In this document: piece after piece, positions 59,974 to 64,000 of the stretch | Layout of the letters: every line of letters starts with the position of its first letter | Position numbering within the stretch: the first letter of the stretch is position 1 | Origin: Streptomyces longhuiensis | GTDB taxonomy: Bacteria > Actinomycetota > Actinomycetes > Streptomycetales > Streptomycetaceae | DNA: 64,000 nucleotides | Reading direction: 5' to 3' | Assembly (NCBI RefSeq): GCF_020616555.1 | Contig: NZ_CP085173.1 | Coordinates: 8,758,001-8,822,000 of the forward strand | Notes under the pieces: generated by a model | The model's database searches: none | Seen by the model: the letters and a program-made list of their open reading frames with translations, nothing else | Told to the model about the DNA's origin: nothing | Translations under genes and position numbers: made by a program

Positions 59974-60597
59974 ATGGGGTTCTATGCCGAGCAGGTGCTG
60001 CCCCGGATCATCGATGTCGCCTGTGGCGTGAAGATGACAGCACCGCTGCGACGGCGGGTCTGCGGGGGGCTGCGGGGCCAGGTCGTGGAGATCGGGTTCG
60101 GCACGGGACACAACGTTCCCTACTACCCGTCGACCGTCGAGGGCGTCGTCGCCATCGAGCCTTCGGACGTCGGCTGGAGACTCGCCGCCGCGCGGGTCGG
60201 GGCGGCATCCGTGCCGGTGCGCCGCGCGGGCCCGGACGGCCAGTCGCTGCCCTTCGAGGACCACAGCTTCGACACCGCGCTGTCGACGTGGACGCTGTGC
60301 ACCATCCCCGACGCCGGGGCCGCGCTGCGCGAAGTGCGCCGTGTGCTGCGGCCCGGCGGGACACTGCACTTCCTGGAGCACGGGCTCGCACCGGAAGAGG
60401 ACGAGAACGTACGCCGCTGGCAGCGACGCATGGAACCGGTGAACAAGAGGCTCTTCGGCGGCTGTCACCTCACCCGCCCGATCACAGACCTGCTGACGGA
60501 GGCCGGATTCGCGATCACGGCACTCGACGTCTTCTACGAGAAGGGCGCACCGAGGCCCATCGGGGCCAACTCCCTGGGCGTCGCACTCGCGCCGTAG
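59974..60597 (+). CDS. Class I SAM-dependent methyltransferase (UbiE/Methyltransf_11 type)
   Basis: The 207-residue protein begins MGFYAEQVLPRIIDVACG, the mark of a small subgroup related to phospholipid or thiol methyltransferases. Motif I is VVEIGFGTGHNVPYYP, motif II AIEPSD, and motif III RPGGTLHFLEHG. GGAGGG precedes the ATG. Substrate unknown. Confidence 0.9.
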   Translation: MGFYAEQVLPRIIDVACGVKMTAPLRRRVCGGLRGQVVEIGFGTGHNVPYYPSTVEGVVAIEPSDVGWRLAAARVGAASVPVRRAGPDGQSLPFEDHSFDTALSTWTLCTIPDAGAALREVRRVLRPGGTLHFLEHGLAPEEDENVRRWQRRMEPVNKRLFGGCHLTRPITDLLTEAGFAITALDVFYEKGAPRPIGANSLGVALAP

Positions 60598-60612
60598 GCA
60601 GGCGAACAGCCC

Positions 60613-61260
60613 CTAGTCGGTACGGCCCGTCGCCGCGACCGTCACACCGAGGCCGATCATCGTGAGCCCACCGACACCGCCGACCATGCCGAGCCGCCGC
60701 GGCGAGCGGGCGAACCAGCTCCGCGTCGTCGCCGCGACCAGGCCCCACACGCTGTCGGACACCACCGCGATGACGTTGAAGACCAGGCCGAGCAGCAGCA
60801 TCTGCAGGCTGACGTGCCCCTGGCCGCGGTCCACGAACTGCGGTAGCACTGCGGCGAAGAACACGATCGTCTTCGGGTTGGCCACACCGACCGCGAACCC
60901 CTCCCACAACGTGCGCAGACTGCCGTGCGCGACCCCGTCACCACTGAACGCGGCATGCAGCGAACGCCGTTGACGCACCGCCTTGACGCCGAGGTACACC
61001 AGATACGCGGCGCCCACGAGCTTCAGCGTGGTGAAGACGAGGACCGAGCGCTCCACGACGGCACCGACACCGAGCGCCACGGCCACGACGAGCACATAGG
61101 CGCCGAGCGTGTTGCCCACGACCGTGGTCAGCGCGGCACGGCGCCCCTGCGACAGCGCCCGTCCGATCACGAACAGCACGCTGGGGCCCGGAATCACGAT
61201 CAGCAGGAACGACATGGCCGCGAAGGCCAGCAGTCGGTCGGAAGACACCATGGGGCTCAT
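60613..61260 (-). CDS. LysE/RhtB-family translocator
   Basis: The 215-residue protein has about six membrane spans and the family motif IPGPSVLFVIGRALSQGRRAAL, then ANPKTIVFFAAVLPQFVD. Members export amino acids or related compounds. ATG at 61260 has GAGGTG upstream; ATG at 61251 in the same frame is an alternative. Confidence 0.92.
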   Translation of the reverse strand: MSPMVSSDRLLAFAAMSFLLIVIPGPSVLFVIGRALSQGRRAALTTVVGNTLGAYVLVVAVALGVGAVVERSVLVFTTLKLVGAAYLVYLGVKAVRQRRSLHAAFSGDGVAHGSLRTLWEGFAVGVANPKTIVFFAAVLPQFVDRGQGHVSLQMLLLGLVFNVIAVVSDSVWGLVAATTRSWFARSPRRLGMVGGVGGLTMIGLGVTVAATGRTD

Positions 61261-61534
61261 ACAACACCTCGGCGCGTCCCGCCCGCACGGCATTTTTGCG
61301 CGCATCAGCCGGGCCCCGACGACCGGCGTCCTGGCCGCGAGGACCGCGGCCACCACGCCCGGCACGATCAGCAGCGCGAAGGCGCCGCCGTCGGCGCGGG
61401 CATCGAGGGAAGCGCCCCGGCCGCCGCCGCGAGCACCAGCACGCCGCCCGTGATGTTCTCCGGGGGACTACTTTCGAGGGAGAGCCGCCCCCGTTCAGAG
61501 ATCCATTCAGGCCCTCCGCCACTAGACTCGGCGA

Positions 61535-62155
61535 ATGGCGAAGTACTTCGACGTACACCCCGAGAACCCCCAGCGGCGCACGATCAGCGGTGTGGCCGAC
61601 AGCATCCGCGCCGACGAACTCGTCGCGTACCCGACCGACTCCTGCTACGCGCTCGGGTGCCGGCTCGGCAGCCGGGACGGCATCAGCCGGATCCGGGCGA
61701 TCCGCCACCTCGACGACCGGCACCACTTCACGCTCATGTGCCAGAACTTCGCCCAGCTCGGGCAGTTCGTGCAGATCGACAACGACGTGTTCCGCGCGAT
61801 CAAGGCGGCGACGCCCGGCAGCTACACCTTCATCCTGCCCGCGACGAAGGAGGTGCCGCGCCAGCTGCTGCACCCGAAGAAGAAGACGGTGGGCGTCCGG
61901 ATCCCCGACCACGCCGTCGTACAGGCCCTGCTGGCCGAACTGGGCGAGCCGATCCTGTCCAGCACGCTGCTCCTGCCCGACGAGGAGGAGCCGCTGACGC
62001 AGGGCTGGGAGATCAAGGAGCGGCTCGACCACGAGGTGGACGTCGTGGTCGACTCCGGCGACTGCGGCACCGAGCCGACCACGGTCATCGACTTCTCCGG
62101 CGGCGAGACGGAGATCGTACGACGCGGGGCGGGCGACGCTTCGCGGTTCGAGTAG
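61535..62155 (+). CDS. Sua5/YciO/YrdC-domain protein (threonylcarbamoyl-AMP synthase-like)
   Basis: The 206-residue protein has the YrdC fold: GVADSIRADELVAYPTDSCYALGC, KAATPGSYTFILPATKEVP and VGVRIPDHAVVQALL. It is closer in layout to YciO than to the essential TsaC/Sua5 used for t6A in tRNA, so the tRNA role is uncertain. TAGACT (61523-61528) ends six bases before the ATG and no ribosome binding site is seen, so the mRNA is probably leaderless. Confidence 0.88.
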   Translation: MAKYFDVHPENPQRRTISGVADSIRADELVAYPTDSCYALGCRLGSRDGISRIRAIRHLDDRHHFTLMCQNFAQLGQFVQIDNDVFRAIKAATPGSYTFILPATKEVPRQLLHPKKKTVGVRIPDHAVVQALLAELGEPILSSTLLLPDEEEPLTQGWEIKERLDHEVDVVVDSGDCGTEPTTVIDFSGGETEIVRRGAGDASRFE

Positions 62156-62171
62156 CGCACACAGACCCCGC

Positions 62172-63407
62172 TCAGCGCCGCCCGCGGAACGTGCGGCGCA
62201 GGTCGTCGACCCAGGCGTCGGGGACCTCCCACGGGATGAAGTGTCCTCCTGCGTCATGGGCGTTGACGTTGACGTGGTGATACCAGTCGGCTCGGTCGCT
62301 CGCGAGCCAGTCGGCGACGCGCTGCTGCGCCGTCGTGACGCCGGGCGGGTTCTCGTACCCGACGAGGGTGAGTCCGGTGGGTGCCTCGACCACGGGCGTA
62401 CGGGTGTGGGCGGGCGTCCACGGGTAGCGGTTGGCGTTCGCGTAGTACCGCGTCGACGTGCCGATCGTGTTGCCGGCCCAGAAGATCGTGGCGTGGGTGA
62501 GGAGATCGTCCTTCGTGAAGACGGTCTCGATGTCGCCGTGGTGGTCGCTCCAGTTGACCCAGCGCTCCAGCACCCAGGCGAGCAGGCCGACGGGGGAGTC
62601 GCTCAGGCCGTGGGCGAGCGTGCTGGAGTCGAGGACGTGGACGGCGAGGTGGGAGGCGAAGCGCCGGTCGAGGGCCAGGATCCGGGCGCGGATGTCGTCG
62701 GGCAGTCCCTCGGGGACGGGCCGGCCGCCACTGAAGTCCCATGCGCGGTCGCCGGTGAAGAAGTCGAGTTTCAGGCCCGATCCGATGTGGATGCCCAGGA
62801 GTTCGTCCGCGTACTTGTGGCCCAGCTGACCGGTGACCAGGGCACCGATGTCGCACCCTCCGGCGGCGTACCGGGTGTGGCCGAGGGTGTCGGTCATGAG
62901 GGTGTGCCAGAGGTCGGCGACCTTCCAGAAGTTCATGTCGGGGTGGTCGCGCAGGGGCGCCGAGAAGCCGAACCCGGGCAGGGACGGGACGATGACGTCG
63001 AACGCGTCGGCCGGGTCCCCGCCGAAGGCCGCGGGGTCGGCGAGCGGGTCGACGACCTTGGACCAGTGCCAGAACGTCCAGGGCCAGCCGTGGGTGAGGA
63101 TCAGCGGGGTGGGGTTCGGGCCGGCCCCGGGCCTGCGCATGAAGTGCACCGGGACACCGTCCACGCGCACCTGGTAGTGCTCGTAGGCGTTGATCGCGGC
63201 TTCGGCCCTGCGCCAGTCGTAGCTGTGGAGCCAGTACTCGGCCAGCTCCTGGAGGTAGCCGCGGTCGACTCCGTAGAACCAGTCGCCGTTCCCGACGTCG
63301 TCCGCCCAGCGCGTCATGCCGAGGCGCCGGCGCAGGTCCTCCAGGACGGCGTCGGACACGTGGACGGGCGTGGGATCCAGAGGGAAGCGCGGTGTTCCGA
63401 CGGCCAC
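62172..63407 (-). CDS. Epoxide hydrolase with EHN N-terminal domain
   Basis: The 411-residue enzyme has the EHN domain (FPLDPTPVHVSDAVLEDLRRRL, RWADDVGNGDWFYGVD) and an alpha/beta-hydrolase core with HGWPWTFWHW (oxyanion), nucleophile Asp in AGGCDIGALVTG, and His in DAGGHFIPWE. It resembles microsomal-type and juvenile-hormone epoxide hydrolases. AAGGA precedes the GTG. Single gene. Confidence 0.92.
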   Translation of the reverse strand: MAVGTPRFPLDPTPVHVSDAVLEDLRRRLGMTRWADDVGNGDWFYGVDRGYLQELAEYWLHSYDWRRAEAAINAYEHYQVRVDGVPVHFMRRPGAGPNPTPLILTHGWPWTFWHWSKVVDPLADPAAFGGDPADAFDVIVPSLPGFGFSAPLRDHPDMNFWKVADLWHTLMTDTLGHTRYAAGGCDIGALVTGQLGHKYADELLGIHIGSGLKLDFFTGDRAWDFSGGRPVPEGLPDDIRARILALDRRFASHLAVHVLDSSTLAHGLSDSPVGLLAWVLERWVNWSDHHGDIETVFTKDDLLTHATIFWAGNTIGTSTRYYANANRYPWTPAHTRTPVVEAPTGLTLVGYENPPGVTTAQQRVADWLASDRADWYHHVNVNAHDAGGHFIPWEVPDAWVDDLRRTFRGRR

Positions 63408-63417
63408 GGGGGAATCC

Positions 63418-64000
63418 TTACCGGTAGGGGACGAGAGGTGCCGGCAGCGGCGGAAGCGGCCTGCGGCGCAGCCACGCCGTCAAGAGGTCGCCGACCGGCG
63501 CCGCCGCGTACCGGGCGACATGCGCCGTGAACGCCTCGGTGCTCACCACGCCGTGCCGGTGCGCCGAGACCCAGTCGCGCACCATGCGGAAGAACGGCTC
63601 GTCGCCCAGCGCGCAGCGGATCGCGTGCACGGTGAGCCCGCCGCGCTCGTAGACCTGGTCGTCGAACAGGGACTTGCGGCCCGGGTCGGCAAGGAGCAGG
63701 TCCTGCGGCAGCGTGGACAGCTCCCGGTGTGCGGCGGCGGCCAGTTCCTGCGTGCTGCGGCCGCCCGTGCGCTCCGACCACAGCCACTCCGCGTACTTGG
63801 CGAAGCCCTCGTTCAGCCAGATGTCCCGCCAGTCGGCGATGGTGAGGCTGTTGCCGAACCACTGATGGGCGAGCTCGTGCGCGACGAGCCGCTCCCAGCC
63901 CCGCGCGCCGTCCACGTGGTTCGCGCCGAACAGGGAGAGTCCCTGTGCCTCGACCGGGACGTCGAAGTCCTCGTCGGCCACCACGACGGCGTACTCACCG
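63418..64000 (-). CDS. M1-family zinc metallopeptidase, C-terminal part (start beyond window)
   Basis: The frame is open to the window edge, so the N-terminal beta domain is missing here. The visible part has the zinc motif HELAHQWFGNS and the third ligand in NEGFAKYAEW, spaced as HExxH-18-E in M1 aminopeptidases. After it there are about 140 residues, shorter than in PepN, as in small Streptomyces M1 lipoproteins. Whether it is secreted cannot be seen. Confidence 0.9.
   Translation of the reverse strand, partial: GEYAVVVADEDFDVPVEAQGLSLFGANHVDGARGWERLVAHELAHQWFGNSLTIADWRDIWLNEGFAKYAEWLWSERTGGRSTQELAAAAHRELSTLPQDLLLADPGRKSLFDDQVYERGGLTVHAIRCALGDEPFFRMVRDWVSAHRHGVVSTEAFTAHVARYAAAPVGDLLTAWLRRRPLPPLPAPLVPYR

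Overview
This window is GC-rich actinobacterial DNA and is almost certainly Streptomyces or a close relative. The evidence is strong third-position G/C bias, many GTG and a few TTG starts, AGGAGG-type ribosome binding sites mixed with apparently leaderless genes, Tat-type signal peptides, a complete GlgE maltose-1-phosphate glucan operon, a DUF5133-like protein, and a cysteine-type actinobacterial leader peptide. No rRNA, tRNA or CRISPR array was seen. Both ends cut genes: a GntR/FadR regulator on the left and an M1 peptidase on the right.

Layout. 1-2.0 kb: partial GntR/FadR regulator and a membrane pentapeptide-repeat protein, closed by a 15-bp-stem terminator. 2.0-13.0 kb: a sulfur-scavenging island with an AtsK/TauD-like dioxygenase, a ROK regulator, a leaderless cysteine-containing leader peptide, a family-5 solute-binding lipoprotein, two permeases, a fused double ATPase, and a formylglycine-type sulfatase. 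13.0-24.2 kb: glycogen and alpha-glucan metabolism (glgE-treS-mak-glgB on the minus strand; a DUF5133 protein, an RsbW-like ATPase and glgX nearby). 24.2-33.2 kb: a mannoside-type utilisation cluster (GH38, clan GH-A hydrolase, ABC importer, LacI regulator). 33.3-36.2 kb: small genes, one intact phosphotransferase and one phosphotransferase broken by a deletion. 36.3-41.4 kb: MerR regulator facing a tandem alpha/beta hydrolase through a 19-bp-spacer promoter, then an IS5-family insertion sequence placed exactly in the CTAG shared by the stop codons of two convergent genes, then a MarR regulator divergent from a leaderless metal-binding protein. 41.3-46.7 kb: an OpuC-type quaternary-amine importer operon led by a CocE-type hydrolase. 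46.8-64 kb: mostly single genes (amidohydrolase, epoxide hydrolases, reductase, methyltransferases, VOC protein, TauE exporter, ABC-F, MFS pump, FG-GAP lipoprotein, LysE exporter, Sua5/YciO).

How it works together. The most coherent and least ordinary unit is the sulfur island. A promoter that starts transcription on the GTG of a two-cysteine peptide, followed by a 427-base leader with hairpins and a four-copy 17-bp repeat, precedes genes to import and desulfate an organosulfate. This reads as a cysteine-responsive attenuation system controlling sulfate-ester scavenging. A second short reading frame with a Cys-Cys pair overlaps the start of the neighbouring ROK regulator. The GlgE locus would make and recycle alpha-glucan through trehalose and maltose-1-phosphate. 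The LacI cluster would import and trim mannosides.
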